A DNA stretch of 64,000 nucleotides from Diphasiastrum complanatum (lineage: Eukaryota > Streptophyta > Lycopodiopsida > Lycopodiales > Lycopodiaceae). Made by a program: the position numbers and the translations under genes. The stretch lies in assembly GCA_029204225.1 (NCBI GenBank), contig CM055106.1, forward strand, positions 4,219,242 through 4,283,241, written 5' to 3'. Positions within the stretch are counted from its first letter, which is position 1. Every line of letters starts with the position of its first letter. Below, piece after piece: positions 33,372 through 46,119 of this stretch. The notes below the pieces were generated by a model. It had not been told where the DNA came from. It ran no database searches and was given only the letters and a program-made list of their open reading frames with translations.

Positions 33372-34324
33372 CTTTTTAAGTTTTTTCTACATAGCTTTCC
33401 TTGTCCTTTTCGCTCCCATGTGTGTGTATGCTTGCTTGCTTTTTCTCTTCACACAGCAGCACGAGACTTCTCTCCAGGTCCTCAACGAGCTGCTGAGCAA
33501 TCTATCAAGCCGGGGGGGACGCAACAAAAGTGTCAACTTGGGCATTTTTTTTGAAAGAAGGGACCCAAGTGACATTTTTTTCGACCAAACGGGTATACTA
33601 ATAATTCGTCGAGCTGTCTGCAGCCATAACAGACCCTGATCTTCTATTTTATCACCTACACGAATTTTGACCCTGCTCAGATTTTTTGAAAACACCCTAT
33701 TATCTTGTCAAAATCCATTGTTTTTCAACCAAACCTTGGTTTTAGAAATCGTCAGCTTCACTGAGGCTAGATGTATCAAAGATCAGTCCTCCAGCAGCTC
33801 CGCAAATTCTATCTCAGAGATTTAGCCTATTTTCTATCAAAAAAGCACTTTTTCCACTATTTCCCTTGACTGTCAGCAAAATACTTTATCAGAAATTGTA
33901 GACCATACCATGAAATCATTCACAGTCTGAACGATTACTATACATCCTCTACGAATTCTGTTCTTTACAAAAAAAAATAAAAAAAACCATATTTTATCAG
34001 TAAAACTCCCTATCGAAATTCGCCGGCCATACCACGAAATCGCCCACAATCTGTACGATTTTTTTACACTCTCTTCGAATTCTATCCCGTAAAAAATTCC
34101 AAGAAAACATAAAAAATCAGTATTTTGACTTAGAGCACCCCCTGTCAGAATTCACGAGTAATGTAGTCTGATTTATCTGACTGTCCAGGATTTCCAGTAT
34201 TATCCACGAGTTCTGTTACTCCAGAAAAGTCTAGTTCTCCAATCTGCAAGAAAATTAACTTTTGACCTTTTTGGCCAAGTACAGTACTGTCCTGATTATT
34301 TGTATTGTTTCTCAAAACTGCATC
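33372..34324 (+). other. Untranslated leader of Gypsy element D
   Basis: About 950 bp lie between the primer site and gag, with frames on both strands that are short and compositional. Degenerate repeats of the phrase ACCA(T)ACCACGAAATC(A/G)-(T/C)CACA-TCTG occur near 33,905 and 34,030. Confidence 0.6.
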
Positions 34325-35560
34325 ATGTCTCGAGATTGTGCTGAATCTGCCAACTCTGCTTCTCCACGACTAGAACACAAAATTCCACGTACCGATGCAC
34401 CAAAGTACGATGGAGAATCTGACCCAGTTAGATTTCTCCAAGACTTTGATAATGCATGCCGTTTCTATGGAGATACCTCTGAAACCGAAAAGCTCCGACT
34501 ATTTCCGATGGTACTCTATGGAACAACCAAAGAGTGGTATCTCAACCTTGAAGCTCCTGATCTTGCTTCTTGGACTACCCTCAAGAACGCTTTCATCAAG
34601 CGTTTAAAATCGTCTAACCTGACTCAGAGCCCTTTCATCCAAATCACCCATATTAAGATGTGTCACGAAGAGTCGGTTCGAAACTACATTGAGCGTTTTA
34701 AACGCTTCAAGGCCAAATGTATTGACGAAAATATCACCGAAAGAATGGCCATCAAACTGTTCTTGCTTGGACTTCCTAAAACTATTCGTCGAGAACTGAA
34801 ACCAGTTGACCTTTATGATCAACTTAAAGATGTAATGACTGATGCCATTCATGAAGAAGATGAGGGTTTTGATGATGACTTTGATAATCGTGAAAAGAAA
34901 TCTAAGAATCCTGAACGTCTTAACCACCCGAAGCATGAAAATATTGCCCAATCTTCTGGACTTTTGCATCAAATGAAAACCTGGTAGAAAGCTCAACAAA
35001 CCCATATGGATAAACTCACTGCTGATTTCCAAATCGCCATGAAAGATATTGTTGATAAATCTTTTCCAGCAAGAGAGAATGTTTGGTGTCCGATCTGTTC
35101 ACAGCATCACACTGCTAATGAAAGCCCTCAACTGAGAAATCATTTTCCATCAACACCTAGACCCATGTATTGAGTGTACCGCCCCTACCCTCCACAACAG
35201 CCCATGCCACAACCAAGGGTGTACCAACCACGACCAACTACACCAAATCAGTACCAACCTGCTCCACAACAAGTTGTCCACTATCTTGATCCCAATACCA
35301 TCGATCCAGCAACTTATTATGTGGAAGACACTACTCAACCGAGATACACCACTAAGACAGTTGTTTATGATGCATATGATCCTAATGCTCAAGTCGTTGA
35401 CCTCAATGCCCAACCTTATGATCCTAACCAAGCTGTGTTTGGCACGTAACAACTTCCAGCAATACGAGGATGTTTTATCTGCACAGGTAAACATCCTAGT
35501 ATTCGCTACCCAGATAAACTTCACCAGCTTTTGAAAATTGCAGCATTAAACATCATGTGA
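34325..35560 (+). pseudogene. Ty3/Gypsy gag (element D)
   Basis: The start is taken at the Met of MSRDCAESANSAS (34325). Capsid motifs follow: YDGESDPVRFLQDFDNACR, TTKEWYLNLEAPDLASW and SVRNYIERFKRFKAKC, then MAIKLFLLGLPKTIRRELKP and an acidic tail. A TAG at 34985 (CAG expected) and a TGA near 35,172 interrupt it. After a Pro/Gln/Tyr-rich linker, CFICTGKHPSIRYP is a decayed zinc knuckle. The gag at 46.7-47.06 kb is the same family. Confidence 0.85.
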
Positions 35561-36219
35561 AGGATGCGCTAATGACATAGTGGTAATGGTAGGATGTTTT
35601 ATTAGTTTCGATAAGGACTCGCCATGGCCACACCTTTGGTTCCAGCTGTATGCTACCACTAGAGTGTTATTCTAACGCGTTACTCCTTTGTTCGTAAAGC
35701 CAACTTGTCCTTCTCGATCTAAACCAGCTATTCCTGTCTGTTCATTGCAAGTAGAAACATTGCCAGTTGAAACTCATCCAACATGGGTCTTGACTCATGC
35801 ACAAACCCAATGCCAAACCCCTACAATTGCACCCAACAAAACCCAGCAATATAATGTACCTCCAAGTGAAGATTCGACACCCATTGTCTATCTTCACCCA
35901 TCTGAAGAAATTAGGCTGCATTACGAGTATCGACAACAAATTTACAATGCAGACCAACACTCTTCCACCTCCCATAACGTACCTCACATGCCTTTTGAGA
36001 ACAAAACCCTTGAAGGCACTGAAGTCTGAGGGGGATTTATTACAAGCTAATGTGACTCTCCCTTTCCACGTTCTTTGGAAACATGCGGGAAAGTGGAAAC
36101 AACAAATCCAATCCACCAACACCACCACCCTTGACAAGCTGCCCGAAATGCCATTACACCTAACAAATCCGCTCAGTGAAAGAAACAATATCAAGATTCC
36201 AGCTACTCATCGCCAATCT

Positions 36220-36840
36220 TGCGAAGTCCTAGCTGTACTTCATGGTGGCTCAGGTGTCAACATCATTTCCACCTCCCTTATGTTCGAATGAAATCTGAGA
36301 GTGTACCAAACCCACTTGTCAGCCTAGGATGGCTGATCAAAGTGTGGTCCGACCAACTGGTTTTCTCCCACAAGTTCTGATCAAATTAGGAGGCCTAAAA
36401 TTTTCTATAGACCTAGTCGTACTCGATATCTCTAGTAATGCATATTCCTACGAGTTATTACTTGGTTGCCCATGGCTCACTAATGCAAGAGTTGTTCATG
36501 ACTGGAGCAAAGGACGAGTCACCTTTGGAAATAGAGACAGTTCTATTACCATTGATTCATCTGACAAACTCGAACTGACACGTTTTCAGGACGAGGGATC
36601 CTCTACTTCTAATTCAGTGTTTGAACCATATCAGTCCTCTCAAGAAAAAGGTCATTATGTTGAATCTACTGATATTATAAACTGGAGTCACAGTTTGGCT
36701 ACCATTGATTATGTGAATGCCAATTATTGTGCTTAAGATGACTGTACCTATATGTCGCTGGTTGATAACGAACAAATTCTTGATCCAGACACCCCTATCA
36801 TTAATATCAATTTTATTGATATTCTTCCACACAATGATGA
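36220..36840 (+). pseudogene. Aspartic protease of Gypsy element D
   Basis: The active-site motif reads HGGSGVNIIS (D replaced by H, family DGGSGVN), so it is catalytically dead. The downstream frame carries LGCPWL and VVHDWSKGRVTFGN, then WSHSLATIDYVNANYC, all shared with the minus-strand copy at 45 kb. The element stops before RT, at 36,897, where an unrelated repeat begins. Confidence 0.82.
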
Positions 36841-36897
36841 GTTGTGGTAGTGTCGAGAATCTTTCGTAGTATGGCCCTTCCGCCTGTCAACAAAGGT

Positions 36898-37089
36898 TAG
36901 ATCACTAGATAGGTGTCTAACTATGCATAGATGCTACTTTTAGTTAATTTCCTACTTCTCCCTTAACTCTACTCACCACGATAGTACTCCTCTTTAACTC
37001 TACTCCTCTACACTAACATTCATCATAGTTTTTGGTTGAAGGGAAGGAATGGAGAAGAAGAGATTGAGAAGAGAAGAGAAAGAGAGAGA
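36898..37089. repeat. 192-bp dispersed repeat, copy 1
   Basis: Near-identical to 47758-47949 over the full 192 bp with a handful of differences. It begins TAGATCACTAGATAGG and ends in a GA-rich tract. Copy 1 continues to the right into LTR-like sequence. Copy 2 does not. Confidence 0.93.
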
Positions 37090-37679
37090 AAGAGAGAGAA
37101 AGAGAGTGAGGGTGGAGGTTAGCTCAAATGCTCCTTATGTTTGCTAATGGAAAAACATTCACTATGACAAACAATAAAACATGAAAATAGAAAGCAATAG
37201 AAAACACACCCAAGAGCAATAGCAAGTAGTGAATAGCAAATGAGGATGCTTCTCTTCCAAAAATGGTAGAGTTTCCTCCTTCTCATTAAACATGGAAATA
37301 GTGTACAAATGGTGTCTTTTTATAAAATGGGAAAGGCCCTTGCCCCGCAATCTTATTGGCTAATATTCACAATGATCCTAGCCATTCATCTTGGACCCAA
37401 CTTGATCCAAGGGTTCACAAAAAGTACATTAGAAATCACAAGATTCATGTGAGTCCCAATTTGGACCCAACTCTAAAAAGTGATCTCTAAGTTTAAAAAT
37501 GACATTGGGCCTCTAGTTTTATTTTAATTACAAGGCCCAAGTCAAGTTTATTTTTATTTACAACTTCAATTGCGTGCTCATTGGGCCATGGGCTTATACA
37601 CGTAGGATGCCATGCCCTCGCAACACATTTTATTGGAGGATTTTATTTATTTACACTTTGTTGGGAATACCCCCAACAC
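36898..37679 (-). mobile_element. LTR-like block beside the unknown ORF region
   Basis: Read on minus, it begins TGTTGGGGGTATTCCCAACA (complement of 37660-37679), a good LTR start containing an inverted repeat. TATAAA-type motifs lie around 37,318-37,326. It directly follows the coding-like block 37.7-40.95 kb, as a 3' LTR would. Its other end would be the 192-bp repeat. No CA end is evident, so this remains tentative. Confidence 0.4.
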
Positions 37680-37689
37680 GACCCACGAC

Positions 37690-40600
37690 CTAAAGTAGTG
37701 CCGGTCCCTCAGCACTCTGCCGGTTTAGTAGAGCGTTCTCTTGGACCGCCTCTGGTGGATGAGATATCCCGTAACGTCTTCCATGAAGTTGAGACGGTCC
37801 AGTTTCTTCGAGTCCTTTGGCATGTGGAAGGACTTGTGAGCTCCTGTCAACCACTCCTAATCCACCCATGCTTGGAATCGTTTCATCCAGGGATCGCCAA
37901 GGAATGCAGCTCGGTAATATACGTGAGCGACTGGCAGCTGGTCTTCGACTTTGTCGGAAGCGAGCGCCTTATTTGGATCAAAAAATTTGGAGAGAAGGAA
38001 ATCATCTCATTTTGTTTCAATGCCCATTAAATATTCCAAGTCCCGGACGTAAGTGGCTGCCGCGCGGACTGTGGGATCGGGACAATTTATCCGTTGTCCA
38101 CCCATATTCGGATTTGATAATTGGCCAGTTGAAATTGTTGAGTGTGATCTGGTCCAAAGGAGTGCCACATTCCGCCCATTTGGATCTTCTTGGACATGGC
38201 AGAAAATGCGCGTTCTCCCGTAACTGTTGCAGACTTGTCACGTAAGCCATGATGGCCGCAAGGTCTCTCTCAAATAACGTTGTCGCCACTCCGGTTGTGG
38301 TTGGAGGACGAGTAAGGCTTGCAGTTCTTTTCCCTTGATGGTCTGAGCTGAGAATGATAACTGTCAGCCGCCTCTTGATGACTCGTGGGGATATTTGGAT
38401 AAAAATTCATTAATGTTTTCCTCCACGGATTTCGGTCTTCGGAAGGCCCGGTTGGCAGATATCATTCATGACCCTCTGGATGATGTTGCTGGGCCCTGGC
38501 AGGTGGTTGCGCCTTGGCTCTGGTCACGCGTCTCAGCGGCCGCATCTGTCTGCCCTTGGTCCTGGCCTTCGGACCCTTGAACTGGTTGAAATCCCCCTGC
38601 TGCCTGTTGGCTATGATCTTGGCTGGTAGTAGCCTGTGCAGCATCAAAATTAGGTGGCGGTGGAATTACCATAGGGAGGGCTGGGCCTTCATTTCCATGT
38701 ATTTCTAGCATGCCTTGAGGGCTTGCTTGGCCTGGGCGAGCTCTTGTGTTCCGCTTGTCCAATACTTATTGAACTCTGCCTGGTAGCTGTTCAGGGTTTG
38801 GCTATAAATCTGCACCTGACATCATAGAAGATTCATCTCTGATTGGGAAAGCGGCCTTGTGTCCGGTGCAGATTGAGCTGACCAGACGAGCTTCTCATCT
38901 TGTAAGGCTTTAACCTCCGTCCCCAGGCGCGACTTCTCTGCTTCCAAAAGTGTAAGTTGCGTCTGGATGGGGGCAAGCCGTTGGGATGCTTCAGTTTAAA
39001 GCTCCCGCACCTTTGTGGAGGCCTCCGTCAGTGCTTTGGAGAGGCTTTGAATATATTTGTTTAGGCCCTCCTCCTTCTGCTGCAACTTGGCAATCTTCTG
39101 GTGCCTTGCTTGTTTGTGTTGTTGGGCCAGAATCAGCTCTTGTTGTAGCTTGGTGAGGTCTGCTCGCAGCTGTGTATTACTTGTTGCCAACTTTAGTACC
39201 CTGCTTTCCAGAATAGCTTTGGTTGCTACCGCATCCAGGATGTATTTTCCTAGGGTTTGGTATGTCGTCGTTAGATCCGTGGGAGCAGCTGGTACACTGG
39301 CACTGGCAGGAGCTTGTGTTGTATCGGCCCCGACGACTTGTAAAATTCCGTCGTCATTGTCTTCGATCAGATTTTCATTTATCCTGATGCCATATGGGGC
39401 GGTAGGGTCAGCCCGATCTGGTGATGCTACAAAAACTATTTGCACAAATGCGTCATCAGGCAGCGGTTGGTTGCCCTCGGCAACCTTTGGCGAAGCGGGT
39501 GGGGTGTGAGAAACAACTGTGGAAACAGGGGCGAGGACGGTTTGTCTGAACGAGAGGATGGGAGGAACGGTGGGGAACTGAAGGGTGGTGTGGAGTATAG
39601 AAGAAGGTGAGGATGGAGCATAAAGTGTCTGGCGTGGGGGTGAAAATTTGATAACTTGCATCCATGCCAGAGTGTCGGGGGACAGTTACGAATCAGAAGG
39701 GTTGAATGTGAGAGGAGCGATGGTGATGGATGGAGCAGCAGACACCAGAAGAGAAGTAGGAGTGGTATCAACAGAAGAAACGGGGATGGAGACAGAAATA
39801 GATGTGGATAGAATAGGAAGAGAGGTAACGACAACAATAATTGGAGTGGGGGGTTGCATAGAAGAAGAAGTGGCGGTGGTTGATGGAGTAGTTAGTGCAG
39901 TAGTGGAGACACGTCGTCGAGTAACAAGTGGAGATGTGGACGTAGAGGCAGCGCCACGCATTCGTTTGCTGGCCGTTGTGTTAATGACTGCAGGTTGGGA
40001 TGAGGTAGATGCTTGAGATGGTGGGTAAAGGTTAGTATGTGGCACAAGGGTAGACTGGAGGGATAAGCGTTGGAAACTGTGCACTTTCGTCTCGAGAAGT
40101 GCACAGGCAAAGTTACACAATAGGGGGCGTGCTACAATTCGCTCACGGTTGTTGGATTTGATGGAGTTTGTTAGTTCTCGAATAAGGAAGCTATGCCAGT
40201 CGTATGGCACAACGGAGGGGTTAGGGAATTTAAGAAAGGATTCCACTATTTGACTCAACAGCGTAGACTACATTCTGTCCTTGCGAAATGTTGAAATAAC
40301 CAGAAAGTTATTCAACAGATGCGCAGCTGCCTGAGTGGTTTGATCAGAGCTTTGGCGTGGCGATGGGAGATGGGTTGACGATCACCGGACATAATGCCAA
40401 CGGTGATCATCGAGTCAGCGTTAATCCTGACCTTGTATGTGGTACCTTGGCACAGGAAGTGAAAACGAGCCTTGTCCTTGTCCCAGGTGGCGTAAGCGTG
40501 AAGGGCGAGGCCCGTGTTAATCTCAGAATGAAAGAGCGCCAAGTAAAAATCCATTGCTTCAAGGAGGGGCCCGGTTGTCTGCAGCCATGGTTGGATCAAA

Positions 40601-40953
40601 GTGTCAGAGGGTAGAGGCCACATCTGCGTGGCCTCGGGGATGTCACGCTGGATCACCTGTTTGGCGCCAGAGTCTTTAGAGGGTGAGGAGGCCATGTTAG
40701 CAACGATGATTAGTGGTCGAAAAAAGTCAAAAAAGTAGAAAAACGGTGAAAAATGAAAGGAAACAGTAGAAAATTGAGAATAATGGATGTTGGATGACAA
40801 TGATTGTAGTTCAGAGCGTAGATCGGTGTTTGATATGAGCAGATGACAGCTGGTAGGAAGTTTGGTTGAAAACAGAAAACTTGGTATTTTCAGTGGAAAT
40901 TTCGGCAGAGCTTCGCTAGCAAAGGTGACAAGTGACTCGAATTCAGCCCTCAT
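37690..40953 (-). pseudogene. Unidentified coding-like block downstream of Gypsy pol
   Basis: I do not recognise this gene. Minus-strand frames follow one another with few stops: MASSPSKDSGAK (ATG near 40,695) to 40,312, 40,258-39,686, 39,661-38,996, then 38,762-38,466 and 38,289-38,017. A final stretch near 37,700-37,930 reads GDPWMKRFQAWVD and DRLNFMEDVTGYL. Features are a globular N-terminus, a long Ser/Thr/Pro-rich middle, a coiled coil (about 39,000-39,200, QLRADLTKLQQELILAQQ) that continues to about 38,830, and a Gln/Pro/Gly-rich segment. It lies after pol of the minus-strand Gypsy element and before an LTR-like block, which is the place of env-like or third ORFs in Athila-type elements. 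No signal peptide or membrane segment is obvious. At least five breaks make it a pseudogene. Confidence 0.5.
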
Positions 40954-41791
40954 ATAGCGGAATTTAGAGTGCGTATTAGGTGAAATTCACTTTCCCTTGT
41001 TTAGTTTCACCCAAATTTTGGCAGGCACCTTCTTCACAAAATTCTAAGACCTCAGGGAAGTCTACGAGAGTTCAGAATGTGATTTGACTTCTATGCGAAG
41101 GTTCTGCGAGGGTTCAGGCTGTCTGCGAGGGTTCAACTCTCACAAGAAGTGATCTCTCGCACAACTTGTTCCTGTGATTGGATTTTCAAGATCAAACCAT
41201 GTAGGTAGGCTAATTTCACTGCTCTGATTCCATTTAGGCACCTTGCGAGAGTTGGTAAGTTGATCTTGCTGCTCTACGAGGGTTCTAAAAATTCTGATTC
41301 TGAGAACTCTCGCATACACTAAAAAATGATGATTCCTCCATCAGGAACTCTCACAGAGATTTTCATGGATGCATGTAGGTCAGATCTGGTGACTGTCCAA
41401 TTTTCAAGAGCTATCTCTCAGGGCATCTCAAAAAATCATGAAAAAAGTGCTCCTTCAGAGTGTTTTTTGACAAGATCTCGAAATTTTCTGATTTTTAACT
41501 TTTGTAAACTGGTAATCAGCTTCATCCAGGCTTGATCTGACTGTTGGTAGTGCTCTGGAAGTTCTGATGGATTCTTGATAGTAGATCCCTCAGTCAATCT
41601 GATGATCTTCTTCCTTTTTGACCCTATCAGGATCTGGATCCTCCTTGGATTCTGATGGATTTTTTCGATCCTGCCAGATCTAGTTGAATCTTGATGGATT
41701 TAGCTTGATTTGGCTTGATCTCCTTAGATCTAGCGGTAATGACTGAGCAGATTAGCTTTTTGTAATGTGCCACCTCCAATCTGGATCTGTT
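40954..41791. other. Non-coding spacer with GCGAGAGTT-type repeats
   Basis: The phrases GCGAGGGTTC, GCGAGAGTT and their complement AACTCTCGC recur at least seven times in 41,060-41,345. The part near 41,560-41,740 has repeated GATC-TGGAT-CTTGAT phrases. No reading frame is supported. Confidence 0.6.
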
Positions 41792-42639
41792 TTACTGTGG
41801 TGGCCAGTACTTGTGCAACCGGCTACCATTGATGGGTGTGTCGAAGGGTGTCCCATCAAGCTGTTCTAAGTTCACGGCCCCATGATTAAGAATTTTCTTA
41901 ATCCTATAAGGACCTTCATCCGTGAATTTTAACTTTCCCTTGATCACCTTGGTTTTATACATCAGGACCAGGTCTCCTGAACGAAGATCCTTCTTTTGTA
42001 ATCTACGATCATGCCAAGCCTTGCGTCTTTCCTTTTCAGTTGCCAGTGCATGCACAACTGGTAAGCGTGTTTCACAGAGTTTATGCAGAGCTTCGTGGCG
42101 TAGCTGTAGAGATTTGGACTCATTAAGACGTTGTGCGGTGGCAATCCTTAATGAAGGAACTAAAACTCTACTGGCATCACATCATCTTGACCATATACCA
42201 ATTGGAAGGGTGTTTGATCAGTGCTCCCTTTATATGTTGTCCTGAATGCCCACAGTGCAGCATGCAACTTGTGTTCCCAATCTGATCTGCTAGCTTCAAC
42301 TGTTTTCGTGAGCACGCTACACAGGATCTTATTGGATGATTCTGCTTGCCCATTACCACGAGGATAATAAGGCGTACTGGTTCTGTGGATCACGAAGAAT
42401 TCCTCCAACAAGACCTTGATGGTCTCGTTGATGAAATGGCTTCCGCGATCACTGACTAGTTCCACCGGGCACCCGAAGCGCACAATGATATTTTCATAAA
42501 GGAACTTGGCAGTGGTCCTAGCGTCAGCTACTCGTACTGCCTTGGCTTTGACCCATTTGGTGAGGTAGTCTATGGCTACGATTATGTATCGAGCCTGAGA
42601 ACTCCTTATTGTAGGGTGAATTGGACCAATATAATCCAT
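41792..42639 (-). pseudogene. Gypsy element F integrase, zinc domain deleted
   Basis: The minus frame opens MDYIGPIHPTI with the first catalytic Asp. SDRGSHFIN supplies the second, and YYPRGNGQAESSNKIL the Glu in the NGQAE form typical of the non-chromodomain (Athila/Tat-type) branch. A stop and shift near 42,160 precede the C-terminal segment (WHDRRLQKKDLRSGDLVLMY and EGPYRIKKIL), which ends at 41792 with no chromodomain. The HHCC domain expected before MDYIGP is absent: RKLILKK joins the core at an A-run around 42,635-42,650. Confidence 0.9.
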
Positions 42640-43753
42640 TTTTTTTCAAGATCAACTTCCGTTGTTTCGCCTTTGATAGTGATTTGTCTGGTTGGCCCCG
42701 CATTAGATATTCAACAATGTCGGCAGTCCATTCTGGTACTGTATCCACGTAAAATAAGACAGCATCTGCCAGCTCATCGTCAGGTTGGGTTGCAATCTCC
42801 TTTCCCTTGATTCGTGACACATGATCTACCATGTAGTGTTGTTTTCCCTTGCAAATTACTATCCGAAAATCAAATTCCAACAACAACAAGAGCCATCTGG
42901 TGATTCTCCCAGTGTTGCAAGTTTTATTAACGAGATATAGCAAGGGTTGATGGTCCGTATAAAAAGCAAAATGTGTGGCCATCAAATAGTGCCGAAACTT
43001 CTTAACCGCATAGATCATTGCCAGTGCTTCTCGCTCTGTGGTTGAATAATTCATTTCGGTATCACTGAGCTGTCGGCTTGCAAATCGGATTGGAAAATCC
43101 TTTTTGTGTTCACCTGGCTAGGTTAAGACTGCTCCAGCTGCATACTTCGATGCGTCCGTATGCACATGGAACTCAATGGACCAATTCGGTGGTCGTAGGA
43201 TTGGTGCTAAGGCCAATGCATCCTCAATCTTCTGGAAAGCCTTTAGAGCTTCTTCATTCCAATGTGGATATGTTGTGAGCTTGTAAATTGGTCTGGCTAA
43301 CTCCGCAAAATCAAGAATGAAGATCCTATAATAGTTAGCATGACCCATGAAAATGTAGACCTCGCGGATCGTCCCCGGTGGTGGTAAATCAACAATGATC
43401 CTGATATTTGATAGATCTGTGGCGATCTCGTGTCTTGACACTATATGGTCGAGTATCAAGCCATGTGTCACCCAGAATTGACATTTTTCTGGATTCAAGG
43501 AGATTTGGTATTCGCGGCATTTTTGTAGCACCTTCTCCAAATTGGATAAGTGTCCTGAATCCGGTCCATGCACGCACAGATCGTCCAAGAAAATTTTGAG
43601 AAATTTTTGCAAATAATCTTTGAATGTCGCCTGCATGACTCGCTGGAAAGTGCTTGGGGCATTGCAAAGTCCGAATGGCATCACTTTATAGGCGTAAGTT
43701 CCCCATTCTGTGGCGAATGTTGTCTTGTGCTGGTCCTGGGGGACTATTTTCAC
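42524..43753 (-). pseudogene. Gypsy element F reverse transcriptase C-part and RNase H
   Basis: The minus strand reads YAYKVMPFGLCNAPSTFQR, FLKIFLDDLCVHG (FLDD as catalytic box), and the connection HANYYRIFILDFAELARP. RNase H follows: IEFHVHTDASKYAAGAVLT, a stop, then DFPIRFASRQLSD, TEREALAMIYAVKKFRHYL and FYTDHQPLLYL. It forms one chain with the upstream frame after a stop at about 43,757. Confidence 0.92.
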
Positions 43754-43759
43754 CTGGTT

Positions 43760-46066
43760 CTAGCCGCTGAAGCTGTCCAGAAAACTGTAGGCTTTGTCAC
43801 CAGCTACTCTATTGAGGACACTTTCCGTAAATGGTAAAGAAAAATGGTCCTTTTTGGTGACTGCATTAAGCACCTTCAAATTCACACAGATATGCATTTT
43901 GCCATTCTTCTTGGGTACTATAACTATCGACGATACCCATTCCGTGTGCTCGATTTTGTAAATGAAATCTGCATCCATAAGTTTCTTCAACTCTTGTTTG
44001 ATCAGTTCTGTATAATTTGGGTTGCAGCGGTAGTAACGGCTTACCTTGGGGACTGCTCCGTCCACCAAAGGTATGGTGTGTTGGACTACTATTGGCGGAA
44101 TGCCCTTTAGATCACTATAGCTCCAAGCAAAATAGTCTTTATATTCCACCAACAAGGATCGTAGTCTCTTGAACTGCATGGGTGTTAACTGCTCTCCCAC
44201 ATGCACTATCCTTTCTTCTTCTCTTGGTTCCGCAAGATTCATCGGCTGTGTTCGCGTAGGTCCCTCGAAGACTTGTTCCGCTGGTGCCTGACTTTGATCA
44301 GGTTCTCGTTGGGCTTGCGGCATCATGATTACCACATCGTCCAATGTATAATTCTTGAAAGTATCAGTCATCTCATGAACTGGAGCTCGTCGAGATTCCT
44401 CTTTCAGCATATTGATCTTGGCCCGACTGGTCATTTTTTTATTTTTTGTCACCTGTGTAGAAGATGACGCTGTATCTGAGTCCAACTTGATTGACTTCAA
44501 GGAATCCAACACCTTCTTCTTGTCCTTTTTTGTCATTTTGATGGGTTCATCCTTGTTGTCTTTCTTTGGGACTGCTGTGACATTCGCCTCATGGTTGCGA
44601 ATATCAACGTCTATTGTAGCTATTGCCTCTTCGGGTAGGTCACTCCATCGGATCACCTGGTTGTAGCGTTGTTTCAACTGATTCTTCTTATTCGCAGGTG
44701 CCTTGGGTGGTTCGATCCTTGAGACTTTCGCCATAGCAGACATTTGTCGTGGTTGAGCTGGTACCTTCTTGGTTTCGTAACGATCTGGGTCCATATGGTG
44801 TAGGACTTGTTCATCAGTCAACTCAATCTCCTTATTATAAGTTAGAGCATGTTGCCAAGGGACTAGATCATCGTCCATTGGGTTCTCAATTGGCTCCGCT
44901 GACAGCCATGTTACGTTTTTTATATTCACTCCAAATGTGATTGGTGTGTCCATAATGTAACATTTGGGTGAAGATGTACTCGGTTCTGGATCTAATTCAT
45001 ATTGACATGCCTGACAGTCAATAGTTGCTAATGCACTCGTCCATCTCATGACATCCGTCTCTGAATGATAGTGACCTCCCTTGGCTGGCCTTGGGCGGTC
45101 AATCATATGATCTGTCGTGGATGATCTGTCATCAGCTTTGGGTGCAATAGGTTTTACCGCCCATGTGGTTAGATCTACCTTTACAACCTGTTCTCTGTTC
45201 TCGAAGGTGAGTTTTCCTGTACCCCAGTTGTGTACTACTTGCGCAGCCCTCAACCATGGTCTTCCCAGTAAAATACGATATGCAGATGAAGATTCAAGTA
45301 TATCCATGACCACAAAAGTAATCACATACTGCATGCCTGCTATCTTTACGGGAATATCAACAACTACACCTTTTGGTTTCACACAGGATTGATCTGCTAA
45401 CTTGATGGCGAATCTGGCTGGCTTCAATCCTTGTAATCCCCATTTTTTGTACAAAGTAGTGGAGATTAGATTGACACCCGATCCTCCATCTACCACTGCC
45501 GCCTCATCCTCATATCTCTTGTGTTTGATTGGCAAAGTGGTGTTGTGTTTCTCACTTGCCCATGCTGCTCCAATGTGGAGGATGTTACTTGTTTCATCAT
45601 AGCCCGCACAATATATGGGCTCAGGCGCTACTGGCCTCTCATCCGCCTTGGCCCATTCAACTAAAAGGCTTTTCCCTTGTGGGGCAATCCGCAGTAGTTC
45701 TCCGAGGAGTAAACTAATGTGGCTTGACAGCAAGAGTGTGAGTCGTTCAGTGCATGGTTCCTCAGGCTCCACCATGTGAAAAGGTGGTTCATGTTGGTGC
45801 AACCGATCATTCTGATCAGTGCACAGTGGTGAGCCCGTTTGCGGATCCCGTTCGTCGCCGACTGGAGGTTCTATGGGATTGTTTCGTTCTTGCTCTTTTT
45901 CCTCCTCTTGTGCTTTTTGTACCCAATGTCTTATTTTCTGGTATTGTCTTCTCTCTTCCCTCACATTTGGATATGGCGCTGAAGTTGAGAATTGGTCGTC
46001 AGTTATCGATGGTAGTGGTGAGGGAGCCACTTCCTTCCTCTTCTGTGCTCGCGTAACAGCTAACAC
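43760..46066 (-). pseudogene. Gypsy element F protease and RT N-part (768-codon frame)
   Basis: This is the longest open frame in the window. VVDGGSGVNLIS is the aspartic protease site, followed by LLGRPWLRAAQVVHNWGTGKLTF. A ~250-residue Lys/Glu-rich linker leads into the RT: YFAWSYSDLKGIPPIVVQH, then YTELIKQELKKLMDADFIY and IVIVPKKNGKMHICVN. It ends at SFLDSFSG-stop, where the family has GYNQ. The linker is longer than in chromoviruses and is shared with the + strand copies at 36 and 62-63 kb. Confidence 0.92.
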
Positions 46067-46119
46067 AGGAGGTAGTCGTGTCTACTTTTCGATGGCATCC
46101 CTACTGGAACTGCTGATTG

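Noticed and set aside
37581-38030. + strand frame of 149 codons
   Set aside because: It is antisense to the better-supported minus-strand coding-like block. The minus strand shows domain-like segments continuing into its neighbours.
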